A DNA stretch of 41,890 nucleotides. Source: Nitrospirota bacterium (lineage in GTDB: Bacteria; Nitrospirota; Thermodesulfovibrionia; Thermodesulfovibrionales; SM23-35). This document shows positions 18,654 through 28,362 of the stretch, one piece after another. The stretch lies in NCBI GenBank assembly GCA_014859105.1, contig JACUUX010000022.1, positions 1 through 41,890 of the forward strand. Reading direction: 5' to 3'. A program made the translations under genes and the position numbers. The notes beneath the pieces were generated by a model, which saw only the letters and a program-made list of their open reading frames with translations, had not been told where the DNA came from and searched no databases. Position 1 is the stretch's first letter. Each line of letters starts with the position of its first letter.

Positions 18654-20807
18654 ATGGCTGATGATCTTGAAAAAATGCCGCTCGATGCCCGGCTTTTGAG
18701 TTATGCGATTATTGAGTTGAATATTTCACGCCGTAATGTAGCAATATACCCAAGAGAGCACCCTTCGGTAGAAAGATCATTAAATCAGGCATTCAAATTT
18801 TTTAAAAGACTTTTTGAGATCAGATCTGAAATCACTCTTGCAATAGCAAAAGATATAATTATCATAGATAACTATCAGCTTGATAAAAAAAATCCCGTCT
18901 TCAGGGAGTTTGCTCTCAACCTCAGCAAAATAAATATCGCATATGTGACATTCAAAAGTGGTGTCACAAAAGATGAACTGTATAAATTTCATAGCTTTCT
19001 TTTACAAAAGGCAGATGATTGGACCGTTGACAGTATAAAGGAAGTCTTCAAAAAATATAGCCTGATTCATATTAGTGTCGGTTTTGTCGATTATGGGACA
19101 TTCTCATTTGGAGAAGGCAATGCTGTTCAGAAAACCAATAATATACCTCTCTGGGAGCGTTATATATATGGCTTACTTAAAGGCACGCTGCAGACCGAGG
19201 AAATATCTGAAGAAGTTAGAGACATACCCCCTGAAATACTTGCAAGGCTTTTAAACAAGGTTTCGTTTCATGACCTTAAGGCGGAAACCTATGATAAAGT
19301 GATTACTACTTACATGAAAAGTTCTTCAGACAGGGTTTTTTCAGATCAGGATCTGCAGAGAACGCTGGAATTTATAAATCATCTAAGACCCGATCTTAAA
19401 AAGCAGTTTCTCTCTTCCGCGGTGAAAACTTTTTCACAAGATATTGACTCAGCCTATCTGGCATTTAAGAAAATATCGGTTGATGAAGTTCTATCATTTC
19501 TTGATGTAATCAATGAACAGAGAATCGCTATACCACAAAACCTTATGGGTCTCATCGACAGGTTGTCTTATACCGATCAGAATGATGCTGATACTATTTA
19601 CCTTGAAGATGACCTTACTGGAGATGAATTATCCATTCCCCCTGAAATTGCCTGCCTTTTTAATGAAGACAACCCTGAGACACAGATACCCCTTGAGACA
19701 CCGATAACCGAAGAATATCCACAGGAAATTCAGAGCATTTTGGATTTTGATGCCTCGGAACTAAAAACTTCCCATATCATGGAGTTTGAAAATGAATTCA
19801 AAGATGATCTTATTGAAAAGAGATTTTATCAGATCATTCTTGAACTTATGTTATCTGAAACAGTGTCAGAGGCAGAATATAGATCATTTGCGAATATTAT
19901 AAAAAAACAGACTGAACAGTTATTATGGATCGGACAATACGGACAGATTCTTGACGCACTGAAAATTATTGAATCAAATAAAACACAGAATAGATTTCCT
20001 GATATCAATGCAGAGGCTATTCAATATTATTATTCTCCAGAATTTATCTCGCCGCTGACTGAGTCTTTAAGAATTTTAGGGAGACAAAGGAGAAGAGAAG
20101 TATCGATGATATGCTTGTATTATGATGCGAAAATCATTCCTTTCTTAATGGATGCACTCATTGAAGAAGAGTCTCAAGTAGTCCGAAGATTCCTGATGGA
20201 TCTGCTAAAACAATATGGCGATAAGGTAATTCCTGAAGCAGTAAAGCGCCTTGCTGATGAGAGATGGTTTGTAAAAAGAAATATGCTGTACATCCTTAGC
20301 GAAACAGATAGCAAGGAAGTAACTGACTATATAAGACCCCACTGCAAGCATGAGAATCTTAAAGTGAGTGTTGCAGCCATAAAATGTTTGCTGAATGCCG
20401 GAGACATATATGCCATTGAGGCAATTAAGGAGCACCTGGGCTCGAAAATAAAAGATAAGGTTGATCAGGCCGCCGCTCTTTCAGGTTCTTTCAGAATAAA
20501 AGAAGTCGTTGGAGATTTAATCCTGCTGCTCAATAAAACGGAGCGGACAGGATCTGATCTCGACAAGATTCCGATAATAAGGGCGATTGGGGAAATAGGC
20601 GACCTGCAAGCGGTTGATGCTTTTCGGTCACTGCTTTCAAGCAGGAGATTCTTCTTTAAGAGAATTACGGATCTGCTAAAAGAAGAAATATATAAGACAC
20701 TCAAAAACTATCCATATGAGTCGGTTAAAGACTTGATAGAAGCTGGATTAAAATCTAAGAACGAATTTATAAGAGAGGAGTCATTACGTCTAAGCAAGGG
20801 AAAATAG
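18654..20807 (+). CDS. HEAT-repeat protein, copy B of a paired module
   Basis: This is a 717-residue paralogue of the protein at 14727-16898, with matching N-terminal domain (NVAIYPREHPSVERSLNQAF, DNYQLDKKNPVFREF), middle region and C-terminal helical repeats (IIPFLMDALIEEESQVVRRF, RLADERWFVKRNMLYILS). There is no signal peptide. It precedes an intact HD-GYP gene by 5 bases, repeating the gene order of copy A. The ATG at 18654 has GAGGAG nearby. The role is probably regulatory or scaffolding for the HD-GYP partner. That rests on conserved pairing and not on any known activity. Confidence 0.82.
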   Translation: MADDLEKMPLDARLLSYAIIELNISRRNVAIYPREHPSVERSLNQAFKFFKRLFEIRSEITLAIAKDIIIIDNYQLDKKNPVFREFALNLSKINIAYVTFKSGVTKDELYKFHSFLLQKADDWTVDSIKEVFKKYSLIHISVGFVDYGTFSFGEGNAVQKTNNIPLWERYIYGLLKGTLQTEEISEEVRDIPPEILARLLNKVSFHDLKAETYDKVITTYMKSSSDRVFSDQDLQRTLEFINHLRPDLKKQFLSSAVKTFSQDIDSAYLAFKKISVDEVLSFLDVINEQRIAIPQNLMGLIDRLSYTDQNDADTIYLEDDLTGDELSIPPEIACLFNEDNPETQIPLETPITEEYPQEIQSILDFDASELKTSHIMEFENEFKDDLIEKRFYQIILELMLSETVSEAEYRSFANIIKKQTEQLLWIGQYGQILDALKIIESNKTQNRFPDINAEAIQYYYSPEFISPLTESLRILGRQRRREVSMICLYYDAKIIPFLMDALIEEESQVVRRFLMDLLKQYGDKVIPEAVKRLADERWFVKRNMLYILSETDSKEVTDYIRPHCKHENLKVSVAAIKCLLNAGDIYAIEAIKEHLGSKIKDKVDQAAALSGSFRIKEVVGDLILLLNKTERTGSDLDKIPIIRAIGEIGDLQAVDAFRSLLSSRRFFFKRITDLLKEEIYKTLKNYPYESVKDLIEAGLKSKNEFIREESLRLSKGK

Positions 20808-20812
20808 AATAA

Positions 20813-21931
20813 ATGGAAACTTTAAAAAGATTCATATCAATATTCATGTCTGCTGTTTCAAATTGCTCTCTTTATTCAAAAGAGCATGCTTTTGTTGATG
20901 AATTAAGCCGGAAGGCATTATCCATACTCGGTGAACTGTATAAAGAAGCGGATAGTCTTGAGATAATGATATTGGAAGATGACCTCATAGCTAATAAAAT
21001 GGCTGTCAGAGATATAGGGATTCAGGGTTTAAATTTAATAAAAAGACTCAAAAGAAAGGGTATTTCCCGGATTGATTTTTTAAAAGGAATTACCCTTTCA
21101 GAATTGAAACAACTTGTTGCCGATATCTCAACGACAGAAAAAGGGGCAAAGCCCCATCAGCATATTAAGGTTGGAGTTGTGGATATCCGGATTGGCAGAT
21201 TTGAAATTGATAAAGATTTTGATATTGACAGCTTATCGAATTTCACATCAGAACAGGTTGAAAAAGTTAAGAGGGAATATAACAGTATCTCACCTTTCAA
21301 AAAGCTTAAGATTGCAGGATTGGAAGAAATAGTGGTTCAATTCAGCCTGATGGTGAAAAAAGAAATCAATATCCTTAAGCTGTTGTGCCCTGCCCGGTCA
21401 TACAGTGAAAATGATTATACACACGCAACAAATGTTTCAGTGCTTACCATGTTTCAAGCCCAGACTATCGGTGTTCGGGAGGAATTTCTCCGTGATATAG
21501 GGATAGCCGCACTTCTCCATGATACAGGAAAATTATTGATTCCCGGGGGCGGTGGATTTCTTAAAAGACAGGATTCCTCTGAAGCGGAAGAAAATGAGGA
21601 AACAGAGATTCACCCGTTATACGGCGCACAATATCTTGCAAAAATAAATGGTCTCACGCGACTTGCACCCATAGTAGCTTTTGAACACCATCTGAGATAT
21701 GACGGCAGGGGATATCCAAAACTTAAAGGAGGCAATATAAAACAGCATATTTGCAGTCAGATGACAGCAATTTCTGATTATTTTGACAATTTAAGGAGTA
21801 GAAAACCTTACAAGGGAGCTTTAGAAATAAAGGAGGCGCTCTCTTTAATGAAAACAAAAGACGAAGGATTATTTAATCCTTTCTTAATAGACAATTTTAT
21901 AAGGTCAATACATTTAGCACTATCCGGATAG
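20813..21931 (+). CDS. HD-GYP domain cyclic di-GMP phosphodiesterase, intact copy
   Basis: The 372-residue protein has an N-terminal domain (about residues 15-110: NCSLYSKEHAFV, DDLIANK, FLKGITLSELKQL) shared with the HEAT proteins, and a C-terminal HD-GYP domain. HATNVS, LLHDTGKLLIP, IHPLYGAQYL and the GYP signature HHLRYDGRGYP carry the expected metal ligands, so hydrolysis of cyclic di-GMP is plausible. The linker after HDTGK is glycine- and acid-rich and differs from the broken paralogue. It lies 5 bases downstream of HEAT copy B and is surely co-transcribed. Confidence 0.88.
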   Translation: METLKRFISIFMSAVSNCSLYSKEHAFVDELSRKALSILGELYKEADSLEIMILEDDLIANKMAVRDIGIQGLNLIKRLKRKGISRIDFLKGITLSELKQLVADISTTEKGAKPHQHIKVGVVDIRIGRFEIDKDFDIDSLSNFTSEQVEKVKREYNSISPFKKLKIAGLEEIVVQFSLMVKKEINILKLLCPARSYSENDYTHATNVSVLTMFQAQTIGVREEFLRDIGIAALLHDTGKLLIPGGGGFLKRQDSSEAEENEETEIHPLYGAQYLAKINGLTRLAPIVAFEHHLRYDGRGYPKLKGGNIKQHICSQMTAISDYFDNLRSRKPYKGALEIKEALSLMKTKDEGLFNPFLIDNFIRSIHLALSG

Positions 21932-21949
21932 CCCTCAGCACGCGAGGCT

Positions 21950-22510
21950 CTACAATTGCGAGCCGAATTGATTGTCGGGGGAATATATGAGTTTGCGCAT
22001 AATCGCCATTCTATTCTCGGTACCGGTCTTTGAATAAATATTGCTGAGATGGTCCTTTACTGTCTGCTCGGATATCTCAAGCTCTACTGCAATTTCAGTG
22101 TTTTTGTAACCATCAAGCACTAGCCTGAGTATATCCGTCTCCCGCCTGGTCAATTTAAATTCTTGTCTTATGCCATTCATATCCAGCTTATTAGAAACAG
22201 TTTCCTCAAAAATAAGAACATAGACAAGCGGATCTGTTTTTTCATATATGTAGATTCTGAATAACCAGTTACTTGCTGAGCCGTTAAGTTTTTTTCTAAA
22301 ATAAATCTCCCCCGGAAAGAGTTCACCGAGTTTTCGTGCTCTAATAGCATCGAATATTCTCCTGCTGATGGTTTTTATCTCCTCGGGTAACTCAAAGCAT
22401 TTGAGAAAGCTCGATGCTTTTCTGTTACAGTAAATTATATCCATTTTATGTTTGAAAATAATTAAACCTGTAGGGCATTTATTGATAATAAATTCTATCT
22501 CTTCAACCAT
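21950..22510 (-). CDS. PAS-like/LuxR-type HTH transcriptional regulator
   Basis: The protein (186 residues from ATG at 22510, which has GAGGAGTGGGG upstream) has an N-terminal sensor-like region resembling a PAS fold (IINKCPTGLIIFKHKMDIIYCN). The C-terminal LuxR/FixJ helix-turn-helix reads LTRRETDILRLVLDGYKNTEIA then ISEQTVKDHLSNIYSKTG. There is no receiver domain. A TTG start 6 codons upstream is possible but would overlap the Shine-Dalgarno. It converges on the HD-GYP gene with an 18-base gap. It may control the signalling genes or the acetate genes; nothing in the sequence decides. Confidence 0.85.
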   Translation of the reverse strand: MVEEIEFIINKCPTGLIIFKHKMDIIYCNRKASSFLKCFELPEEIKTISRRIFDAIRARKLGELFPGEIYFRKKLNGSASNWLFRIYIYEKTDPLVYVLIFEETVSNKLDMNGIRQEFKLTRRETDILRLVLDGYKNTEIAVELEISEQTVKDHLSNIYSKTGTENRMAIMRKLIYSPDNQFGSQL

Positions 22511-22571
22511 TCCATCCCCACTCCTCAACTGCGGATTTTAAAGATTTAATACATAATAACATTTGTAACTA

Positions 22572-25265
22572 TTATTTGGCCTGCAATTCTAATGCGACTC
22601 TTACCGAATCCTCATCAGATGAAACCTTTTTGAATCCTAATTTCTCAGCTCTTTTCAGCATCCTGTTATTGACCTGTAAAATCTCCATCCACATTTTCTT
22701 TATCCCAAGCTCTCTGGCTATCTTCAAACAATGTTCACACAGTGTATTGCCAACTCCCTGTCCCTGCCACTGGTCCCCGACAATTACTGCCATTTCAGCA
22801 TTCTCAAGATCCGGCTGCCTGCTCATTCGGACGTCTCCGATTATCCTCTCATGTGAACCGTCTCTTATAACTGCGACAAAGGCAAGCTCTCTGTCATAGT
22901 CAACATGACAATATTTCACCAGCTGCTCGTGTGGCAGATCAGGAGTTTTCCTGAAAAATCTCAACATAAGTGTTTGTTCAGAAGAACTCTTTAAAAGTTT
23001 ATCTATTAAGGGTTCGTCTTCCGGGCGGATAGGTCTTATGACAACAGGTATTCCATTTTTTAATTTAAATATATCAATGTACTGATCCGGATATGGACAG
23101 ATGGAAAGGTGAGGTGGACAGAAATCTCCTTTTACAGGCTGAAACCCTTCAAGTATATCAGCTTCGAGTAAAATACCTGCATCCAGGGCAAAGCCTCCAT
23201 CCTGTGTTACAAAGAACGGGTTTATATCGAGTTCTTTAATGTGAGGAAAATGGATAATCAGATGAGAAAATCTCACCAGGATCTCTTCTATGTATCTCAA
23301 TGTTTTTTCATAGGCCTTCTGATTTCTCAGATATTTGTAGATTTTAGTCTCGCTCATCATACGTATTGCCAGAGTCTGATTCAGAGGAGGAAGTCCTATT
23401 GAATAGTCCTCTACAGTCTCGAGCATTTCACCACCTGTACCAAAAACAATTACTGAACCAAAGGTAGGATCTTTTTTTGTACCTATTACGAGTTCATAAC
23501 CTTGTTTTGCCACCATGGGCTGTATCAAAACATTTGCATGCGTGTCCTTTAAAGAGATTGCGAGCTCTTTGAGCTTCCTGAATGCTTCTCCTACAGAATC
23601 CCGATTCCTGAGATTTAAAATAACGCCTTCGTGTTCAAACTTATGGAAAAGTTTCTGTGAATCAATCTTTAAAACCACAGGATACCCTATAGATTCAGAG
23701 ACCCTGACAGCTTCTTCCTCATCTTGAGCTTTTTGTGTGGTGACCACCGGTATGCCATATGACTGAAGCAACTCTTTTACTTCATTGAAGCTCAAGATTA
23801 ATCTCTTTTCTTCAGATGCCGTCCTGATTATATCTTCTGCCTTGTCTTCATTTGGCTCAAAGTCCTTAAGGATTACCTCCGGTGTTTCATGGAGGAGTCT
23901 GAGATTATAGTCATAACGATGCATGTAGATGAAGCTTCGTACTGCCTGTTCGGGAGAAACAAAGGTTGGTATCCCTTGTTCATTGAGAAATTCTCTTGCT
24001 GAAGTTACGTGTTCATCTCCCATCCATGTTGTAAATGTTGGCTTATAAGGATACAATCTTGCTGCTGATACCACTGCTTCAGCAATCTTTTCTGAATTGG
24101 AGGCATATGACGGGGTATGAATAACGAGAACCCCGTCAATTTCCTTATCCATTAAGCAGCTTTTAGCAGCAGTATAGTAGTCCTGCTCTGTTGATTCAAA
24201 AAGGAGGTCAACCGGGTTCTGAAAATGTTTTACAGAAGGAAACTGCCTCCTGAGGTTTCCTAAAGTTTCCTGGCTCAGGTTTGCCAGTTCACCGTCTAAT
24301 TTCAGCAGGGTATCAACAGCTATTACTGCAGGGCCACCCGAGTTTGTTATAATAGCCAAACGGTTCCCCTTTGGTCTCGGCTGTTTTGCCAGTGATTCTG
24401 CTAAATAGAAAAGATCAACTATCTCATCTACCCTTATCGCTCCCGCCCTTTTGAAAGCTGCATCATAAACCCTATCCTCACCGGCCATAAATCCTGAATG
24501 TGTTAATGCTATATGAGCTGAAACATCAAATTTCCCGGATTTTATTACCATAATCGGTTTACTTGAAGCAAAGCTGCGTACAGCGGTCATGAATCTTCTT
24601 CCATTTTTTATGGATTCAATATAGAGGATAATAGCCCTTGTCTCCGGGTCTACACCCAGGAAATCGATAAGATCAGCAAATTTAATGTCTATTTTTGTGC
24701 CAACAGAAATAAAATAACTGAACCCGATTTTTTTACTTAGTGTCAGGTCTAAAAGGGCGATAGAAAGTGTGACACTCTGAACTATAAAAGCAATGTTGCC
24801 CTTTGGCGGTATAAGAGGAAAAAGACTTGCATTAAGGTTTATTCCCGGTCTGATGAAACCAAGGGAATCAGGTCCTAAAAGTCTGAATCCATACCTCTCA
24901 GAGGCTTGTTTCATCTTTCTCTGGAAGAAATGAACATCTTCTACCCTTTCTTTGAAGTCAGGACATAAAATGATTGTGCCTTTAACTTTCTTGTTTCCGC
25001 ATTCTTCAAGTGTATCAAGTATTTCTGCAGGAGGGACGGCTAAGATTGCCAGGTCAATGTCCCGGGGTATAGATGTAATTTTTGGATATGCTTCCACTCC
25101 CTGTACAGCTTCACATTTTGGATTAACAGGGTACACAGAGCCTTTAAAACCGTGACCCAGAAGATTTTTAAAAATAGAATATCCAATAGTATTCTTATCT
25201 TCGTTTGCACCAATAACTGCAATTCTTTGAGGGTTAAAAAAGAAATCAAGATTTTTTACAGACAT
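22572..25265 (-). CDS. acyl-CoA synthetase-like/GNAT protein acetyltransferase (PatZ-like)
   Basis: The 897-residue protein combines an ADP-forming acyl-CoA synthetase-like core with a C-terminal GNAT acetyltransferase. From the N terminus: CoA-binding domain (IAVIGANEDKNTIGYSI), succinyl-CoA ligase-like domains (GFSYFISVGTKIDIKFADLI), an ATP-grasp part (about residues 480-700, GYPVVLKIDSQKLFHKFEHEG), and GNAT (about 735-890) with the acetyl-CoA loop QWQGQGVGNTL. The same architecture in E. coli PatZ and Salmonella Pat acetylates and shuts down acetyl-CoA synthetase. Here it lies 230 bases from acs on the same strand, which supports that role. Confidence 0.9.
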   Translation of the reverse strand: MSVKNLDFFFNPQRIAVIGANEDKNTIGYSIFKNLLGHGFKGSVYPVNPKCEAVQGVEAYPKITSIPRDIDLAILAVPPAEILDTLEECGNKKVKGTIILCPDFKERVEDVHFFQRKMKQASERYGFRLLGPDSLGFIRPGINLNASLFPLIPPKGNIAFIVQSVTLSIALLDLTLSKKIGFSYFISVGTKIDIKFADLIDFLGVDPETRAIILYIESIKNGRRFMTAVRSFASSKPIMVIKSGKFDVSAHIALTHSGFMAGEDRVYDAAFKRAGAIRVDEIVDLFYLAESLAKQPRPKGNRLAIITNSGGPAVIAVDTLLKLDGELANLSQETLGNLRRQFPSVKHFQNPVDLLFESTEQDYYTAAKSCLMDKEIDGVLVIHTPSYASNSEKIAEAVVSAARLYPYKPTFTTWMGDEHVTSAREFLNEQGIPTFVSPEQAVRSFIYMHRYDYNLRLLHETPEVILKDFEPNEDKAEDIIRTASEEKRLILSFNEVKELLQSYGIPVVTTQKAQDEEEAVRVSESIGYPVVLKIDSQKLFHKFEHEGVILNLRNRDSVGEAFRKLKELAISLKDTHANVLIQPMVAKQGYELVIGTKKDPTFGSVIVFGTGGEMLETVEDYSIGLPPLNQTLAIRMMSETKIYKYLRNQKAYEKTLRYIEEILVRFSHLIIHFPHIKELDINPFFVTQDGGFALDAGILLEADILEGFQPVKGDFCPPHLSICPYPDQYIDIFKLKNGIPVVIRPIRPEDEPLIDKLLKSSSEQTLMLRFFRKTPDLPHEQLVKYCHVDYDRELAFVAVIRDGSHERIIGDVRMSRQPDLENAEMAVIVGDQWQGQGVGNTLCEHCLKIARELGIKKMWMEILQVNNRMLKRAEKLGFKKVSSDEDSVRVALELQAK

Positions 25266-25324
25266 TATTTGATTCCTTTACAAATATATTTCTGCCCAGT
25301 TAATTCACAAAATATTAATAAACG

Positions 25325-25434
25325 ACAGAGGATATGGTATTTTCGCTCATTCTCGGCTGCCGATACATCGGCAGCCTGCGAGGCAATTCTTTCTTCAAAA
25401 GAATTGAAATCCGCTCTGATACTATATCCTCCGT
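25325..25434. repeat. three-stem structured repeat, copy 2
   Basis: The outer arms at 25325-25340 and 25418-25434 (GAGGATATGGTAT against ATACTATATCCTC) pair with one mismatch and one G-T wobble. Inside are a perfect GGCTGCCGAT-AC-ATCGGCAGCC hairpin (25355-25376) and CAATTCTTT/AAAGAATTG (25384-25406). It shares CGCTCATTCTC and CCGCTC boxes with copy 1 but has different stem sequences. It lies between acs and the PatZ-like gene. Confidence 0.85.
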
Positions 25435-25495
25435 CCACCACAGAAAATTTATTAATTAACTGGGTTAGGTCAAAAAATATAATAAATGATGATTT

Positions 25496-27466
25496 TTAAA
25501 GTTTCCCCTGAAGGATTTGATTCACAACAGAAGGGTCGGCAAGGGTTGATGTATCTCCCAGATCTTCGGTATCACCTCTTGCTATCCTTCTGAGAATTCT
25601 TCTCATAATCTTGCCGCTTCTGGTCTTAGGTAACCCCGGAGTGAACTGTATTTTGTCGGGAGTTGCAATTGGTCCGATTACCTGGCGAACATGACCTATC
25701 AGCATCTTGGTGAGTTCCGGTGTAGGTTCATAGCGATCTTTCAGTGTGATGAAAACATATATACCTTCGCCTTTAATTTCGTGCGGGAACCCGACGGTTG
25801 CAGCTTCTACAACCGCTTGATGACTCACCAACGCTGATTCGATCTCAGCAGTTCCAAGCCTGTGCCCTGAAACATTAATAACATCATCTATTCTTCCCAT
25901 CAACCAGTAATCGCCATCCTCATCCATCCTGGCACCGTCACCAGTGAAATATTTTCCGGGGAATCTTGTAAAGTAGATTTCTTTTACACGCTTATTTTCG
26001 GGATCTCCATATGTTCCACGGAGCATAGCCGGCCATGGTTTTTCAATAACAAGATATCCGCCTTCGTTGACAGAGGCTGGTGAGCCATCTTCTTTTAATA
26101 TATTTGGAACTACACCAAAGAAGGGTTTACTGGCCGAACCCGGTTTGGTAGCCATTACACCTGGGAGTGGAGTTATAAGAATTGCACCTGTTTCGGTCTG
26201 CCACCATGTATCCACAACAGGCAATCTTGACTTTCCTACATGGGTATGGTACCACATCCAGGCCTCAGGATTGATCGGTTCTCCCACAGTGCCGAGCAAT
26301 CTCAGCGAAGAGAGGTCATGTTTTTTAACCCATTCGGCGCCTTCTCTCATTAGAGCCCTGATCGCAGTAGGTGCTGTATAGAAAATATTCACCTTAAATT
26401 TGTCTACAATCTTCCAGAACCTGCCCGGGTCAGGATATGTAGGGACCCCTTCAAACATGAAGCTTGTTGCACCATTGCTCAGCGGTCCGTATACAATATA
26501 ACTATGACCGGTAACCCAACCTATATCTGCAGTGCAGAAGTGGATATCTTCGTCATGATAATCGAAGATCAAATTAAACGTCAGGTTGGTAAAGAGTAAA
26601 TATCCACCTGTTGTATGCAGGACTCCTTTTGGCTTGCCTGTAGAGCCCGAGGTATACAGTATAAAGAGAGGGTCTTCTGCATCCATCCATTCCGGCTCAC
26701 AGTAATCTTTTATTTCTGGATCATTCATCTCGTCATGCCACCAGAAATCCCTTTTTGGTTCCATGTCAACATATATACTTCTCTTCACGACTATCATTTT
26801 TTCTATAGTAGGACATTCCTGCAATGCCAGATCAGCATTCGATTTAAGCGGTACATACCTTCCGCCCCTTATGCCCCTGTCCGCAGTGATGACTAATTTT
26901 GACTTGCAGTCCTGGATTCTTTCCTTTAATGCCTGTGCACTGAAACCGCCGAAGACCACACTATGAATAGCTCCTATACGGGCACAGGCGAGCATGGCTA
27001 TGGGAAGCTCAGGAATCATCGATAGATAGATTGTTACCCTGTCGCCCCTTTGTATACCGTGCCTTTTAAGTACATTGGCAAATTTATTCACTTCATAATA
27101 AAGCTGCTGGTAAGTGTACGTTTTATATTCACCATCATCAGACTCCCAGATAATAGCAGCCTTGTTTCTGATAGGGGTATTAATAAACCTGTCCAGACAG
27201 TTATATGATGCGTTGAGTTTGCCGCCGATAAACCATTTAATGTCCGGTTTCTCGAAGTTCCATTGGAGCACTTTGTCCCATTTCTTAAACCATGTCAGCT
27301 GCTTTTCCGCCATTTCTGCCCAGAAACCTTCGGGGTCTTCAACAGACCACTTATAGAGCATTTCATACTCCTCCATACTCTTGATGTGAGCCTTCTCGCT
27401 GAATTCCTTTGAAGGTGGGAATGTCCTCTTTTCTTTTAATAATACGTCGATGCTTTCCTTAGACAT
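25496..27466 (-). CDS. acs: acetyl-CoA synthetase (AMP-forming)
   Basis: Acs makes acetyl-CoA from acetate, ATP and CoA through acetyl-AMP. The 656 residues are the usual length. [15 protein letters not shown] is the P-loop-like AMP-binding motif, DTWWQTETG the adenine-binding motif, and [16 protein letters not shown] and [18 protein letters not shown] the hinge region. Near the C terminus, [11 protein letters not shown] holds the catalytic lysine that Pat/PatZ enzymes acetylate. The gene encoding such an enzyme lies directly downstream on the same strand. Confidence 0.97.
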   Translation of the reverse strand: MSKESIDVLLKEKRTFPPSKEFSEKAHIKSMEEYEMLYKWSVEDPEGFWAEMAEKQLTWFKKWDKVLQWNFEKPDIKWFIGGKLNASYNCLDRFINTPIRNKAAIIWESDDGEYKTYTYQQLYYEVNKFANVLKRHGIQRGDRVTIYLSMIPELPIAMLACARIGAIHSVVFGGFSAQALKERIQDCKSKLVITADRGIRGGRYVPLKSNADLALQECPTIEKMIVVKRSIYVDMEPKRDFWWHDEMNDPEIKDYCEPEWMDAEDPLFILYTSGSTGKPKGVLHTTGGYLLFTNLTFNLIFDYHDEDIHFCTADIGWVTGHSYIVYGPLSNGATSFMFEGVPTYPDPGRFWKIVDKFKVNIFYTAPTAIRALMREGAEWVKKHDLSSLRLLGTVGEPINPEAWMWYHTHVGKSRLPVVDTWWQTETGAILITPLPGVMATKPGSASKPFFGVVPNILKEDGSPASVNEGGYLVIEKPWPAMLRGTYGDPENKRVKEIYFTRFPGKYFTGDGARMDEDGDYWLMGRIDDVINVSGHRLGTAEIESALVSHQAVVEAATVGFPHEIKGEGIYVFITLKDRYEPTPELTKMLIGHVRQVIGPIATPDKIQFTPGLPKTRSGKIMRRILRRIARGDTEDLGDTSTLADPSVVNQILQGKL

Positions 27467-27571
27467 CCTTTTACCTCCTCTTTATCAAAATTTTAGTGCA
27501 TGAAGGCCTGTGCATATTTCCTGAGAAGCTGTTATGACTTCATTAATTACACATTTTTTATTTTACTTGAT

Positions 27572-28054
27572 TCATAAATTTTTGCATCTATTGTTTTTTT
27601 GTTTTATTGCGGTGAGCAGGATATCTATATCTGCCCTGTCCTGTTTTCGTTTCGAGACACGCTTATTTTTTATGAGATCTTCAATGCCTATAAAATATAC
27701 AGCTTCATTACCATAGTACCCTTTTGTCTTATTTTTCCAGACTTCTGTGAATGTGCATCCGTCAATGGAAGAGAGAATATCTATCCTTACCGGTTCGTAT
27801 CCTAATTGTATAATCCTCCCTTCATGAGCAAAATCATCAGCAGACAAATTCAGCATCCCGAACCCGAATTCTTTGAGAGCACGGAGTATTCTCCTGCCAT
27901 TCGCCCTCGTGGGTTCTATCAGAATATCCAAATCCTTTGTATACCGCGGTATTGCATAAAAAGCAACCGCAAACGCCCCGACAATACAATATTTCACTTT
28001 ATGCTTATTGAATAACTCTAATAACTCTCTGTAGTCTTTTTCTACCTTTTCCAC
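27572..28054 (-). CDS. nucleotidyltransferase-fold protein (DUF6036-like)
   Basis: The 160-residue protein has a nucleotidyltransferase-like start: VKYCIVGAFAVAFYAIPRYTKDLDILIEPT, with the G-A/G motif and a D-x-D/I pair typical of minimal nucleotidyltransferase folds. VRIDILSSIDG provides a third acidic position. Such proteins often occur with a small partner in toxin-antitoxin-like pairs, and a 70-residue partner overlaps its start here by 50 bases. It starts with GTG. Whether it is active as an AMPylating toxin or as an antitoxin cannot be told. Confidence 0.75.
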   Translation of the reverse strand: MEKVEKDYRELLELFNKHKVKYCIVGAFAVAFYAIPRYTKDLDILIEPTRANGRRILRALKEFGFGMLNLSADDFAHEGRIIQLGYEPVRIDILSSIDGCTFTEVWKNKTKGYYGNEAVYFIGIEDLIKNKRVSKRKQDRADIDILLTAIKQKNNRCKNL

Positions 28055-28217
28055 GTTTTAAATCCTTTTTGATATTGAATGCTATACTCCTTAAAAACTG
28101 CATTGTATCAATTCTTTGTTGAGGATGCATCGAGAGATAGTAAGCAATATTAAATTCATCGGCAGATTTAAATGAATTAGATTTTTTAACCCAAATATCT
28201 TTTTTAGACTTTTCCAT
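28005..28217 (-). CDS. small partner protein of the nucleotidyltransferase gene
   Basis: This 70-residue basic protein contains KSNSFKSADEFNIAYYLSMHPQQRIDTMQFLRSI, which resembles short proteins often encoded just before DUF6036-type nucleotidyltransferases (F-K-x-A-D-E-x-D...S/T-P-x-x-R). The rest is lysine- and arginine-rich. It overlaps the next gene by 50 bases, which suggests coupled expression. Its function is unknown; a toxin-antitoxin pair is the likeliest reading. Confidence 0.65.
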   Translation of the reverse strand: MEKSKKDIWVKKSNSFKSADEFNIAYYLSMHPQQRIDTMQFLRSIAFNIKKDLKRGKGRKRLQRVIRVIQ

Positions 28218-28300
28218 ATTGAAAGTATATCACAGATATTAAGGGATAGCGTAACCCAAGAAAGTTTACATTGTGGTAAATAGATTTATAAATACAGATA

Positions 28301-28338
28301 AAAAGAGGGGCAAGATTTAAATCCTGCCCCTCTTTTTT
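28301..28338 (-). terminator. bidirectional-looking intrinsic terminator
   Basis: AAAAGAGGGGCA and TGCCCCTCTTTTTT flank a GATTTAAATC core. The long GC-rich stem with A and T runs on both sides gives a T run on either strand. It lies 24 bases after the end of the cytochrome operon, which runs on the minus strand. Confidence 0.85.
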
Positions 28339-28362
28339 CACTTTTAGAATATGTTTTGTACT

